A stretch of 64,000 bases of DNA, from positions 186,001 through 250,000 of the forward strand of contig JAWKTX010000009.1 in assembly GCA_041398825.1 (NCBI GenBank), in the 5' to 3' direction. The notes under the pieces are model-generated. The model saw only the letters and a program-made list of their open reading frames with translations. It did not search any database and was not told where the DNA came from. Origin of the DNA: Planctomycetaceae bacterium. Lineage in GTDB: Bacteria; Planctomycetota; Planctomycetia; Planctomycetales; Planctomycetaceae. Shown here one piece after another: positions 47,179-56,364 of this stretch (positions within the stretch are counted from its first letter, which is position 1; every line of letters begins with the position of its first letter). The position numbers were made by a program, and so were the translations under genes.

Positions 47179-48288
47179 ATGAGATCACTTAGGATGCGTC
47201 ATCGTGGGTTTACGTTGATTGAATTGCTTGTTGTGATTGCAATCATCGCCATTCTGATCGCGCTGTTGCTTCCAGCGGTTCAGCAGGCCCGCGAAGCAGC
47301 ACGCCGAACGCAGTGCAAAAACAATTTGAAGCAGATCGGTCTCGCGCTGCACAACTATCACGACGTGTTCGATCGCTTCGTGTATCAGAAGGGTGGCACG
47401 AACGGTTACGGCAGCACAGCACGAAACGACGGTAACTACAACCGACGCTCGGGCATGATCAGTCTGCTGCCGTATCTGGAGCAGGCGAATCTGTATCAGG
47501 CCGTTGAAGCTGGCGACACGTCAGGTGCCAATGGCCAAACATTGCCAGTTCCACCGGGTGGTGCTGCTCCGTGGAGCGGCTGGCGTGTCTGGTGGGTCCA
47601 GATTCCTTCACTCCGCTGTCCTACAGATCCCGGAATTATCACTGCACGTGGAACGTCGAATTACGCATTCTGTCGTGGCGACAGCTATGCTTACACATCG
47701 AACAACCGCGATGCGAATGCGAACAGTGGTCTGTTTGCACGCAACATTTGCTACGGTATTCGTGATATCACCGACGGTACCAGCAATACAATCGCATTCG
47801 GCGAGCGCGTTCAGGCAAGTTTTGGTCAGGGCGGAGCTGCCGGGCGTGACAAGCGTGAAGCGACCTACATGGGTGTTGCAGCGATCACAACAAGCGGTCC
47901 GGGCGCCTGCCTTGCGGCCGCCAACGCAGTGTTGAGCGGTGGCCGGTACACGACAGGTGCGAATGTGAAAGGAAAGTTCAGTTCAATCTGGCAGGATGGA
48001 CAGCCGGAGAATGTTGCATTCAATACCGTTCTGGCCCCGAACGCACCGTCCTGCACCAACAACACCAACAACAATGCGGATTCTTCGTTTTCCATCCTGA
48101 ATGCCAGCAGCTACCACACCGGAGGTGCTCAGGTATTGATGGCTGACGGATCAGTACACTTTATCAGTGAGAATATTGACACTGGTAATCTGGGTGCTGT
48201 AAAGAATACGACCAACGGTCCAAGCCCCTACGGCGTCTGGGGCGCTCTTGGAACTCGCATTGGTGGAGAAGTGATCGGGGAGTACTAA
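47179..48288 (+). CDS. DUF1559 pilin-like protein
   Basis: 369 residues. The N-terminal prepilin methylation motif GFTLIELLVVIAIIAILIAL continues into LLPAVQQAREAARRTQC. NLKQIGLALHNYHD follows, then the DUF1559 beta domain. The C-terminal H-X9-DG motif (HTGGAQVLMADGSVHFI) is present. This is the classic planctomycete family with type II secretion/pilin-like export; many copies per genome are usual. An AGGAG site lies 7 nt before ATG 47179. The divergent lipoprotein gene (46997) and this gene share a 181-nt intergenic region. The strong terminator at 48339-48366 ends it. Confidence 0.95.
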   Translation: MRSLRMRHRGFTLIELLVVIAIIAILIALLLPAVQQAREAARRTQCKNNLKQIGLALHNYHDVFDRFVYQKGGTNGYGSTARNDGNYNRRSGMISLLPYLEQANLYQAVEAGDTSGANGQTLPVPPGGAAPWSGWRVWWVQIPSLRCPTDPGIITARGTSNYAFCRGDSYAYTSNNRDANANSGLFARNICYGIRDITDGTSNTIAFGERVQASFGQGGAAGRDKREATYMGVAAITTSGPGACLAAANAVLSGGRYTTGANVKGKFSSIWQDGQPENVAFNTVLAPNAPSCTNNTNNNADSSFSILNASSYHTGGAQVLMADGSVHFISENIDTGNLGAVKNTTNGPSPYGVWGALGTRIGGEVIGEY

Positions 48289-48338
48289 ATCGACTTCTCC
48301 TGAGAGATTCGATCTGGTGAGTCTCGTGTAAACACATG

Positions 48339-48366
48339 AAAGAGGCAGCTGTTCAGCTGCCTCTTT
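48339..48366. terminator. Bidirectional terminator overlapping the hydrolase 3' end
   Basis: A 13-bp perfect hairpin (AAAGAGGCAGCTG and CAGCTGCCTCTTT) with a 2-nt loop, followed on the plus strand by a T-rich tract. It ends the DUF1559 gene. Its right arm also encodes the last codons and stop (48353-48355) of the convergent hydrolase gene. Confidence 0.85.
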
Positions 48367-49213
48367 CTTTCTTGATCTCCGGTGGAGTCTGCTGGTTCCA
48401 GATCTGCCGTAGAAACACGGGCAGATGGCGACGATAGAATTCGATGCCGGATTCCGCCAGCCTTCGATGCGCCACGCCCTTCATCTCCACAAACCTCGGC
48501 CTGATTCCGGTTCGAGACTTGTCAGGAGCGAACGACATAAGTCGTTTTCCCATTTCGATGGGGACGATGTCATCTGTGTTTCCATGAAAGCAAAGAATTG
48601 GTGTATCGATTGTCTTGATGAAGCTTGCCGAGTCGAATCGATCTCGCAGTAGCCATCGGACTGGGACCCATGGGTAATGAAAAGCTGCGGTTTCGACCAT
48701 GGACGCAAAGGTAGCAACCAGGACAAGTCCAGCTGGCGTGGAGCCTGTACTGGACAGTGTTGAAGCCAGACGGACTGCGACAGCGCCACCAAGAGAGACT
48801 CCCGTCAGGCAGATTGAGTCGTCTGTATATCCCAATGATTTTGCAAAGTGCCACGCTGCGATTGCATCCCTGGCCAGTCCTTCCTCTGAAGGGGTGCCTG
48901 TGGAATCTCCATAGCCACGGTAGTCGATCGCAAGCAAACTGACGCCAAATTCATAGAACAGCTTGTACCAACCGAGACGACCAGACCGATTCCCTGCGTT
49001 GCCGTGAAGGAAGATGATCAGGCGAGAAGAATTCACTGCCTGTGAATTGTCGAAGGGGAGGTACCAGGCCCCGAGAGATTCGTTGTCCGGTGTGGGGATG
49101 CAAACGTCGCGAGCCGCGGGATAGTACTGAAGCAATTCGGGATAGAGAGCAACCTGAAGCAGACTGTTGCATTCAGGTTTGTAGATTAACCTGCGTTGAA
49201 GGGAAACAAGCAT
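48353..49213 (-). CDS. Alpha/beta hydrolase (BEM46/ABHD13-like, serine aminopeptidase S33 type)
   Basis: 286 residues. Oxyanion region FLHGNAGNRSGRL, YRGYGDSTGTPSE, nucleophile elbow TGVSLGGAVA (Ser), later FHGNTDDIVPIEMG (Asp) and GVAHRRL (His), which gives a full Ser-Asp-His triad. The first residues MLVSLQRRLIYKPEC are short for an export signal, so the enzyme may be membrane-attached or cytoplasmic. The C-terminal codons are embedded in a terminator hairpin. Substrate unknown; likely a lipid or peptide ester. Confidence 0.85.
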   Translation of the reverse strand: MLVSLQRRLIYKPECNSLLQVALYPELLQYYPAARDVCIPTPDNESLGAWYLPFDNSQAVNSSRLIIFLHGNAGNRSGRLGWYKLFYEFGVSLLAIDYRGYGDSTGTPSEEGLARDAIAAWHFAKSLGYTDDSICLTGVSLGGAVAVRLASTLSSTGSTPAGLVLVATFASMVETAAFHYPWVPVRWLLRDRFDSASFIKTIDTPILCFHGNTDDIVPIEMGKRLMSFAPDKSRTGIRPRFVEMKGVAHRRLAESGIEFYRRHLPVFLRQIWNQQTPPEIKKERGS

Positions 49214-49249
49214 CGTGTTTGTTCAGGGGGGAATCGGATGAGCAGAACG

Positions 49250-50707
49250 TCACAACGCAGCCCTGCGTCCCGGTTGTGACTTTTGAATTGATTCAGTGCC
49301 ACACGCCCCAGCTGTCGGCAACATCTTGGCAGGGCTGCATAGCCCGCCTGGATTGAGAGCCTGGCGTACATCTTCCATGACTTTCAAACTTTCCTCACTG
49401 AACAGTTTGGGCATGAAGTTGATCTTTTCAATGCCAATTCCGTGTTCTCCTGTGACACTTCCGCCGAGTTCGATACATCGGTCGAGTATTTCTTCACTCG
49501 CGAGAAGGACACGCTGCACCTGCTCGGAATCCCGTTCATCAAACAAGAGAATTGGGTGAATATTGCCATCGCCTGCATGAAAAACGTTCACGATTCGAAT
49601 TGAGTGGCGATGGCCGATGTCAATGATGCTGGCAAGAATCTCCGGTAATCTTGTTCGTGGTACAACGCCATCCTGAGTGCAGTATCCTGAGCTCAGACGA
49701 CCGATAGCGCCGAAGGCCTGCTTTCGGCACTTCCACAAGAGTGCTCTTTCTTCTTCCGTTGAGGACAGCCGGACTTCGCGTGCAGCGTTCGACTTGCAGA
49801 GCCGGGTAATGGTTTCGGCTTCAGCATCGACTGCACAATCCAGTCCGTCGACTTCTATCAACAGAACTGCGCCGGCATCGAGAGGAAAGCCAAAGTGGTA
49901 CGCGGCCTCCAGGGCACCGACGATGCCCTGGTCCATCATCTCCAGTGCAGCCGGAATGATACCGGCACCGATGATACTGCTGATCGCTCGAGTCGCATCA
50001 TCCACGGTTTCGAATACCGCCAGCATCGTCCGATAGGCTGACGGATCTCGTGTGATCTTTACCCAAACACGGGTCACCACGCCGAATGTACCTTCGCTGC
50101 CGACGAACAATCCGGTCAGGTCAAACGAATCTGTTTGCCCACATGGGCCGCCAAACTGAATGATTTCTCCGCTGGGATCAACGAACTCAACACCCAGAAC
50201 ATGGTTGACTGTCACACCATATTTCAAAGTGTGCGGGCCACCGGAATTTGTGGCAACGTTGCCACCGATTGTGCATGCTCCCTGACTTGAGGGATCTGGC
50301 GCGTAATGGAAGCCACTTCCAGCCAGAGCGCGTGTGAGACGCACATTGACGACGCCAGGTTCCACGACGGCATACCTGTCCCGAAGATTGATCTCCAGAA
50401 TGCGATTCATTCGAGTCAGCGAGATCATTACGCCACCGCCGACAGGCAGGCATCCACCTGCAAGACTTGTCCCGGCTCCCCGAGGAACAAACGGGACTCC
50501 GTACTGGTTACACGCGATGACGATGCGACTAATCTGGTCACTATTGCGAGGGAAGACGACGACGTCAGGGACGGCTTTCTCCACGACGTATCCGTCGCAT
50601 TCATACACGAGCAGTTCGTCTGAAGAATCGAGTACCGCATCCCGACCTGCTATCTCGCACAACTGCCGAATGAACTCAGGCGTAACGATGGGGTTAGTAG
50701 ATGGCAT
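49250..50707 (-). CDS. glcD: FAD-linked oxidase, GlcD-type (glycolate/lactate dehydrogenase subunit)
   Basis: 485 residues. The FAD-binding PCMH fold is shown by VPFVPRGAGTSLAGGCLPVG, the flavin-contact region QGACTIGGNVATNSGGPHTL and VNHVLGVEFVDP. The C-terminal FAD-oxidase domain has GNIHPILL and GGSVTGEHGIGIEK. These match GlcD, the catalytic flavoprotein of glycolate oxidase; D-lactate dehydrogenases share the same fold. No glcE or glcF gene is adjacent, so it probably acts with partners elsewhere. The flavin reductase-like gene lies 164 nt upstream on the same strand. Confidence 0.88.
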   Translation of the reverse strand: MPSTNPIVTPEFIRQLCEIAGRDAVLDSSDELLVYECDGYVVEKAVPDVVVFPRNSDQISRIVIACNQYGVPFVPRGAGTSLAGGCLPVGGGVMISLTRMNRILEINLRDRYAVVEPGVVNVRLTRALAGSGFHYAPDPSSQGACTIGGNVATNSGGPHTLKYGVTVNHVLGVEFVDPSGEIIQFGGPCGQTDSFDLTGLFVGSEGTFGVVTRVWVKITRDPSAYRTMLAVFETVDDATRAISSIIGAGIIPAALEMMDQGIVGALEAAYHFGFPLDAGAVLLIEVDGLDCAVDAEAETITRLCKSNAAREVRLSSTEEERALLWKCRKQAFGAIGRLSSGYCTQDGVVPRTRLPEILASIIDIGHRHSIRIVNVFHAGDGNIHPILLFDERDSEQVQRVLLASEEILDRCIELGGSVTGEHGIGIEKINFMPKLFSEESLKVMEDVRQALNPGGLCSPAKMLPTAGACGTESIQKSQPGRRAAL

Positions 50708-50871
50708 TGATTCGGCCTGCGTGGAAGATAACTGTCACGGAGAGAAGAAAGCAGGGTGCTGAAACAAGAACTATCGACAGCGCTCTGAATGCAAATATCC
50801 GGAGCAAAGTTTTTACGTCCGGGCTCAGGATCGGAGTTTCTGTTCCCGAAATTCGCATAAAGAGGTCAGGA

Positions 50872-51378
50872 CTAGTACCCAAGGCCATTTTTTCGAATGT
50901 GCACGTATGGATCAAATCCACCAGGGTCCTGATGTGCATGAGCTACCGTGATGTTTGCCAGCCAGATCACGTGATCGCCAGCATCCAATTTCGATTCCAG
51001 CACACCCTCCATTGATGCCATAGCCCCTTTGAGAACCGGTAAACCGTTGTTTCCTTCAGTGGTCTCGATGCCCTGGAATGCATTGGCATCGGGCTCAAAG
51101 CCTTTTCCAAAATGACCGAACAACACTTTGTCTCCTTTGGCAACCTGATTGAGTGTGATGGCAGAACCCACTGCCAGCCAGTCGTTCAGGTAGCGAGACT
51201 TGTTGACGGCAATTGTCACCTGAGGTGGCGCGAACGAAGCCTGCTGAATCCAGCTTGCAAGCAGGCCTGTGCTTCTTCCATCCGGTCCGCCGGCAACCAG
51301 GATAAAGACGCCGCTTGGTATTCGGCCGAGAACCGGAGCAATCGAAGAGCAGGGTTCAGAAGTATTGGATTCGGTCAT
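50872..51378 (-). CDS. Flavin reductase-like domain protein
   Basis: 168 residues. The motif RIPSGVFILVAGGPDGRSTG and LASWIQQASFAPPQVTIAVN, then a later AHAHQDPGG, place it in the FMN-binding split barrel flavin reductase family (HpaC-like). Such proteins supply reduced flavin or act as diflavin-associated oxygen-tolerant partners. The substrate and partner are unknown. It stands between moaA and glcD with gaps of 72 and 164 nt in the same direction. Confidence 0.85.
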   Translation of the reverse strand: MTESNTSEPCSSIAPVLGRIPSGVFILVAGGPDGRSTGLLASWIQQASFAPPQVTIAVNKSRYLNDWLAVGSAITLNQVAKGDKVLFGHFGKGFEPDANAFQGIETTEGNNGLPVLKGAMASMEGVLESKLDAGDHVIWLANITVAHAHQDPGGFDPYVHIRKNGLGY

Positions 51379-51450
51379 CGGGCTCTACTTTCCGTTGGGT
51401 CGGTCAAACAAATTTGCGAAATCTGCTGGTCAGCACACAGCGCCGGCAAC

Positions 51451-52491
51451 TCAGCCACCAATGGAATGCATCGGGCGATTCGGCTGTATGAAGCGGGCTG
51501 TATTGATTTCGTGGCCTTCTTTCTTGTCAGCAATGCATCTTATCATCGCATCGGCAATTCTGTCGTCGGACTGCTGGTCTCTAAGCAATGGTTTGATATC
51601 TGTTTCTTCAAGGCTGAACAAACAGTTTCTCAGTTTGCCATCTGCAGTTAATCGGAAGCGATTGCACGAGCCACAGAATGGCCTGGATACGCTTGCGATT
51701 AATCCAATTTGTCCGCAGCCATCCCCAAAACGGTAATCCTGCGATGGTGAGCTCGCGTTTCCGAATTGGACGGGCTCAAGACTGCCAAACTCTGCTTCGA
51801 GGCGGGCAATGATTTCATGGGCGAACAGGACTTTTTCACGCTGCCACTTCGCATCTGCATCGAGAGGCATAAATTCGATGAATCGAACGATGGTGTTCGT
51901 TTCCCTGGCCAGGCGGCCAAATGGCACGATCTGATCTTCGGTGAGGCCACGTATCGAAACAGCATTCAACTTGATAGGTTCGAAGCCTGCATCGCGGGCC
52001 GATTGAATGCCTTCAATGACTTTCTCGTAACCTTCACGACGAGTAATCCTGCGGAAAACCGCGGGATCAAGTGCATCCAGACTGATGTTCAGGCGGGCGA
52101 GGCCGGCGTCTCGCAGTTGACGGGCCTGTTCCGCAAGCAAAATACCATTTGTCGTCATCCCGATGTCGCGAATGCCCGGGATTTTCACGAGCAACGAGAT
52201 CAGCTTGTGAAGATCTCTTCTCACCAGGGGTTCACCACCCGTCAATCGGATGCGATCAATGCCAAGGCCTGCACTGATGGTTGCCACTCGCGTGATTTCT
52301 TCAAACGTGAGCAGGTGATCTTTGGGCAGAAACTCTACGTTGTCTGCCGGCATACAATAAAAGCAGCGAATATTGCATCGATCTGTGACGCTGATGCGAA
52401 GATTATTGTGTTGTCGACCGAATCGATCCACGAGTTTGCGATCGAACTCTTCTGCATTCGGGCCATTCGCGTCATTACATTCGTCAGCCAT
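51451..52491 (-). CDS. moaA: GTP 3',8-cyclase MoaA
   Basis: Radical SAM enzyme of 346 residues that converts GTP to 3',8-cH2GTP, the first step of molybdopterin synthesis. The SAM cluster motif CNIRCFYC is near residue 38; the second [4Fe-4S] cluster motif FCGSCNRFRLTADGKLRNC is near the C-terminus; the chain ends in the required Gly-Gly. LTGGEPLVRRDLHKLI and MTTNGILL are also present. The start at 52491 overlaps the moaE stop in ATGGCTGA, so the two genes are translationally coupled. The frame extends to 52524 but that lies inside moaE. Confidence 0.96.
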   Translation of the reverse strand: MADECNDANGPNAEEFDRKLVDRFGRQHNNLRISVTDRCNIRCFYCMPADNVEFLPKDHLLTFEEITRVATISAGLGIDRIRLTGGEPLVRRDLHKLISLLVKIPGIRDIGMTTNGILLAEQARQLRDAGLARLNISLDALDPAVFRRITRREGYEKVIEGIQSARDAGFEPIKLNAVSIRGLTEDQIVPFGRLARETNTIVRFIEFMPLDADAKWQREKVLFAHEIIARLEAEFGSLEPVQFGNASSPSQDYRFGDGCGQIGLIASVSRPFCGSCNRFRLTADGKLRNCLFSLEETDIKPLLRDQQSDDRIADAMIRCIADKKEGHEINTARFIQPNRPMHSIGG

Positions 52492-52897
52492 TGGGGTGTA
52501 CCCATTCGGTGGAACCGTCCACATAATTCTCCTGTTTCCAGACCGGCACTCTCTCTTTAAGCGTGTCGATCAACCATCGTCCAGCCTCGAAAGCGTCAGC
52601 GCGATGGGGAGCACTGACCGCGACTGCAACACTGATCTCACCAAGACCAAGGGATCCGATACGGTGGACAATCCCAACATTGCAGACGCGGTGATTTCTT
52701 CGAACTTCTTCTTCGAGTTCAGTCATTGCCGACTTTGCCATCTCCGGATAGGCTTCGTACGTGAGGGAAGCGGTCTGCAAATCGTTGGTGAATTCTCGCA
52801 CCGTTCCAAGAAACAGAACGACTGCTCCAGCACGATGATCGCGGACGGATTCTGTCAGGCTGGAATAGTCGATGACGTCTTCTGTCAGTTCAATCAT
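52484..52897 (-). CDS. moaE: Molybdopterin synthase catalytic subunit MoaE
   Basis: 137 residues, normal length. Key segments are GAVVLFLGTVREFTNDLQTA, LTYEAYPEMA, VGIVHRIGSLGLGE, SAPHRADAFEAGRWLIDTLK and VPVWKQENYVDGSTEWVHP (active-site Lys region). It pairs with the small subunit MoaD, which is not encoded here. The 3' end overlaps moaA by 8 nt; the 5' end is 12 nt after the SMP-30-like gene, so the three form one operon. Confidence 0.96.
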   Translation of the reverse strand: MIELTEDVIDYSSLTESVRDHRAGAVVLFLGTVREFTNDLQTASLTYEAYPEMAKSAMTELEEEVRRNHRVCNVGIVHRIGSLGLGEISVAVAVSAPHRADAFEAGRWLIDTLKERVPVWKQENYVDGSTEWVHPNG

Positions 52898-52909
52898 TAT
52901 CGCTTCTGC

Positions 52910-53866
52910 TTAGAGTGGAAGTTCAAAGAGCGGTTGATCTCCAATCGTCTCGAACGATGTGTCTCCGACAAAGATAGCTCCTGCCTGCGGATGTCTTTTC
53001 TGCTGGTCTGCGGGCATATGCTCAACCGCCGAAGTCAACACAAGACGGACACGGCCTTCGTGTTCAATTAGCTGGGGGCATGTGACACGCGGAGACCCAG
53101 CGCAGGTCCAGATGGTTTCGAGTTGCCCCTCCTGCAGAGAATACTGCCTGGCGGCCCCGAAGTGTGGATCTCCCGGATCGTACAGTGCGACGATCAGGCT
53201 CTTATGGTCTGGTGTGACAATCATTCCGTCCGGAAAGACCTCTTCATCTGAGAGGTCAACGATCACCCTTGGTTCAGAAAGGATGCCGGCATCAATATTC
53301 AGGACGCTGGAAGTAATTGTCTTTGAAGGTGAATCGATATCGATCAGATTCAGCACACCGTCGTCATCGCGAACGATGGCTTTCCCGTTCGAACAAATCT
53401 GGTCGTCCCGGAGCTGGATCAACTGCCTGTCACTTCTGCGCCAGAGGTAGAGACCGGCTTTCTTTGTCTTAAATTCCAGTTCTTTGCAGCCGAGAACCAA
53501 ATTCCCTTCAAAGATGACTCCGTCATTGATGATGGTGTTCGTCGTGTTTCGGTCCACTTCCGTGGCGAATGCCGTCCAGCTTTGATTCGAGGTGTCAAAC
53601 AATCCAAGCTCTCGTTCGACTCCTGCAACGAAGACGCCCGCGCTTGTGGTTGGAAAAGCAAACCCAGGCCGGCCGGGTAATTCGAACGATCTGTTTTGCC
53701 GTGTTCTTGTGTCAAGGAGATTGATAGAGCCGCTGGACGACGCAGCTCCGTGTTGAATGGCCACCCAACTCATCAGGTCTGGTCCTGCGGTGTATGGACC
53801 TTCCGGGAGAAACCGAAGTTCTTCTGATTCCGGGTGGAAGAGCACTTCCGTTTCAATAATCTTCAT
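52910..53866 (-). CDS. SMP-30/gluconolactonase-like beta-propeller protein
   Basis: 318 residues from ATG 53866, which has an AAGGAT site 6 nt upstream; the frame continues to 53944 without support. The order FLPEGPYTAGPDLMSWVAIQ (entry loop Glu and Trp), SNGKAIVRDDDG, and EVFPDGMIVTPDHKSLIVA (DG-metal loop) resembles SMP-30/gluconolactonase/LRE propellers, Ca2+- or Zn2+-dependent lactonases. It is first in an operon with moaE and moaA, a pairing without an obvious metabolic link. Confidence 0.75.
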   Translation of the reverse strand: MKIIETEVLFHPESEELRFLPEGPYTAGPDLMSWVAIQHGAASSSGSINLLDTRTRQNRSFELPGRPGFAFPTTSAGVFVAGVERELGLFDTSNQSWTAFATEVDRNTTNTIINDGVIFEGNLVLGCKELEFKTKKAGLYLWRRSDRQLIQLRDDQICSNGKAIVRDDDGVLNLIDIDSPSKTITSSVLNIDAGILSEPRVIVDLSDEEVFPDGMIVTPDHKSLIVALYDPGDPHFGAARQYSLQEGQLETIWTCAGSPRVTCPQLIEHEGRVRLVLTSAVEHMPADQQKRHPQAGAIFVGDTSFETIGDQPLFELPL

Positions 53867-54115
53867 TAACGGGATCCTTCGAGTACGGAAAGTCGCTGTT
53901 GGTTTGTGCCGGTTCGAGAAAACTGTTCGCGGACAATGAAACAAACGCCAAAAACAGTCCGTTTGATGCGGCAGTGATTTCTCACCAAATCACTTTTTAA
54001 CAGATCACGCGGTTCCCACAACGAATTCGGCTTGGCTCGGTTGAACATCACGAAGGAAATCGCAATCCTTCACGTCTCGTGAGATCGTTTCAGAGTATTT
54101 GAAAAGGATTATAAG

Positions 54116-54613
54116 ATGTCCATGTACGTAGGCGAATCGCTGAAAGGCGATGGCAATGAAGTTGCTCATATTGACCTTCTGATCGGTGACAAGGCTGGTC
54201 CGGTTGGCGTTGCATTCGCCAATGCACTGGCAGACCAGAAAATGGGTCACAGCAACCTTCTGGCAGTTCTGACGCCGAACATTGCCGTAAAGCCTTCGAC
54301 CGTCATGATCACCAAGGTCACGATCAAGGGCGCGCGTCAGGCCGTTCAGATGTTTGGGCCAGCTCAAAAGGCCGTTGCGGACGCCGTGACGGATTGCGTG
54401 AAGTCCGGAGTCATCCCGAAAGACCAGTGCGAGAATCTTTGCATCGTCTGCGGTGTATTCATTCACTGGGAAGCAGCCGATGACAAGAAGATCTACGAAT
54501 ACAACTACGAAGCTACCAAAGAATCGATCGAGCGAGCCATGAAGAATTCTCCTTCCGTGGATGAAGTTCTGGCCGCACGTGACACCGCTTCTCACCCGTT
54601 CTACGTTGCTTAA
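54116..54613 (+). CDS. fae: Formaldehyde-activating enzyme Fae
   Basis: 165 residues. It condenses formaldehyde with tetrahydromethanopterin to methylene-H4MPT. The whole chain fits Fae: YVGESLKGDGNEVAHIDLLI (catalytic His region), GPVGVAFANALADQKMGHSN, LLAVLTPNIAVKPSTVMITK, and GVIPKDQCENLCIVCGVFIH, ending FYVA. Planctomycetes are one of the few bacterial groups outside methylotrophic Proteobacteria that carry the H4MPT C1 branch. No other C1 gene lies next to it. ATG 54116 is chosen. A strong terminator follows, so it is a single-gene unit, probably highly expressed. Confidence 0.96.
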   Translation: MSMYVGESLKGDGNEVAHIDLLIGDKAGPVGVAFANALADQKMGHSNLLAVLTPNIAVKPSTVMITKVTIKGARQAVQMFGPAQKAVADAVTDCVKSGVIPKDQCENLCIVCGVFIHWEAADDKKIYEYNYEATKESIERAMKNSPSVDEVLAARDTASHPFYVA

Positions 54614-54672
54614 TCGACCTCAGGCGAATGCTGAGCGTTCAGATTCTTGATCGGCGACGCTGATGAACAACC

Positions 54673-54700
54673 AAAGCCACCGGAATATTCCGGTGGCTTT
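54673..54700 (+). terminator. Rho-independent terminator of fae
   Basis: A 28-bp perfect palindrome (AAAGCCACCGGAA, then TA, then its complement) followed by a T-run (CTTTTTTC). It lies 60 nt after the fae stop. The palindrome could also end transcription from the opposite direction. Confidence 0.92.
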
Positions 54701-54780
54701 TTTCGTGATCAACGCGTAAGTACCGAACGCGGTGGGAGCAGCTCTTCCTCTGTGAATCTTCTGGCCCCAAAAAAGCTGGC

Positions 54781-56364
54781 TTACAGCCCCGAGATCATGT
54801 TTTGAGCGTACTCCTGAAGTCCGCTTCTTTGCTGAGGAGTGAGTTGAACTGCAATGCGGTCACCTTCGCGGAGTCCGGCGGTGACACAGACAGCCTCATC
54901 GTTTGATTCACCCACCTGGATCGCTCGAGGCTGCAAGCCTGCATCCTCATAGACCCACACAAAATTCCGGCCCCCGACGCCGACGACGGATTCATTCGGA
55001 ACCGTTAACGCGTCAACATCTTCGAATAGTGAGATGGTAACATTGGCATCCATCTTCAGCCGGATGATCGACGCCTGTTCGGGCGTGGGCTTCAGTTGAA
55101 TGTCCAGGTAGTAGTCGCGAACGTCCGGCGTGTAATAGCTGCGAGATTTTGGGTAGTTGGAAATGTGCACGATTTCACCGGCGACGGGAGTCTCTTCAAA
55201 CCCTTTCAGTTGCACGCTCACGGGTGTGCCGATACGAACACGGGTGATCAGCGATTCGTGAAGAGAGACGGTGACTTTTTTGTGGCGTTCGTCTGGAATG
55301 CGGAAAATCGGCTGCTGGAAATAGGCTCGTTTTCCCTCTTCCACCGATCTGCGTCCGCGACTGAGGTCATACCAGGAATTTGCGTAAATGACCTGCCCAT
55401 CGGAAGGGGCCTTCATGGTGCAGGCTGCGATACTTTCACGAGCTGAATTCACGTATCGTTCGTAGATCTGGACACGTCGTTCATTTGCAAGCGTCGTGAG
55501 CCTGGCCTTTGTTTCCGCCAGAGAATTCATGATTTCCGTACGCAGAACGTCTCGGTCAGCGTTGCTCGCTCGAAACTGCAGCCGGAGTTCATTTCTTGGG
55601 TGGGTGAATTCGTTGCTGAGAAAAAGGTCTGCCTGCAGTTTCCGAACACCCTCTGTTTTCTGCTGAAGAATGAAATTGGCCTGATCCAGCGTTCGGTGGT
55701 TGACAAAACCCTGCGCCCAAAGCCGTTCGGTATAGGCGAACTCTTCACGCGCTGATTCGAGTTGTTCCTGCCAGAGTGAGAGGTCCTGCTCAAGTTTATC
55801 CAGAAGCTGAGGATGGGTCGCGTGCAGATACTGATCACGCTCATTCAAAGCTGTTTGAGCGGCAAACTTGGACTGTGCGAGTCTGCGTTCATTCGCGGAT
55901 TTCAGCAATTCCTCGTCCTGAACAGAGCCCTCAAGAGTTGCCCTTGCGCGTATCAGGGGTACATCTCTGGCCCGCAGAAACTCCTCGACTTCTGACGAAT
56001 CCAGTACGCAAACGATATCGCCCTTCTGAACCCAGGTTCCTTCGGGCACGATGCTGAGGATCGTCGTGGACCATCGACACTCTGACGAAACAGTCTCCGA
56101 CTTGAGTGGTTCGACGTTTCCAGTGAGTTCGATGACGTCAGAGAAATGGCGAGGCTGGACATCATACAGAGAGAGTTCAACCGGCTCATGATCCCGGTTT
56201 ACGGCTCCCACCCCTGCCAGCAACACCAGCGCAACCAGCAATGCGGAGCAGGATGCTCGAAACAGGTGGGCGGTCGTCCATCGAATGCTCGGCATGGGCG
56301 ATTTTTCTGTGAGGGAATCAGGAGGCCGCGCGGCAGCCGCCTCAGACGAGGACCTTGCCATCAC
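54781..56364 (-). CDS. HlyD/RND-type periplasmic adaptor (membrane fusion protein)
   Basis: 527 residues. One N-terminal membrane anchor (ALLVALVLLAGVGAV) near residues 43-57. A lipoyl-like half follows (SETVSSECRWSTTILSIVPEGTWVQKGDIV, split here over two blocks), then a long alpha-helical hairpin (about 145-330), the second lipoyl half (TMKAPSDGQVIYAN), a beta-barrel (VSVQLKGFEETPVAGEIVHI) and the membrane-proximal domain. Such adaptors link an inner-membrane pump to an outer-membrane channel. No pump or TolC gene is adjacent. ATG 56364 is used; ATG 56295 would also fit. The 467 nt upstream to metH hold no gene. Confidence 0.87.
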   Translation of the reverse strand: MMARSSSEAAAARPPDSLTEKSPMPSIRWTTAHLFRASCSALLVALVLLAGVGAVNRDHEPVELSLYDVQPRHFSDVIELTGNVEPLKSETVSSECRWSTTILSIVPEGTWVQKGDIVCVLDSSEVEEFLRARDVPLIRARATLEGSVQDEELLKSANERRLAQSKFAAQTALNERDQYLHATHPQLLDKLEQDLSLWQEQLESAREEFAYTERLWAQGFVNHRTLDQANFILQQKTEGVRKLQADLFLSNEFTHPRNELRLQFRASNADRDVLRTEIMNSLAETKARLTTLANERRVQIYERYVNSARESIAACTMKAPSDGQVIYANSWYDLSRGRRSVEEGKRAYFQQPIFRIPDERHKKVTVSLHESLITRVRIGTPVSVQLKGFEETPVAGEIVHISNYPKSRSYYTPDVRDYYLDIQLKPTPEQASIIRLKMDANVTISLFEDVDALTVPNESVVGVGGRNFVWVYEDAGLQPRAIQVGESNDEAVCVTAGLREGDRIAVQLTPQQRSGLQEYAQNMISGL

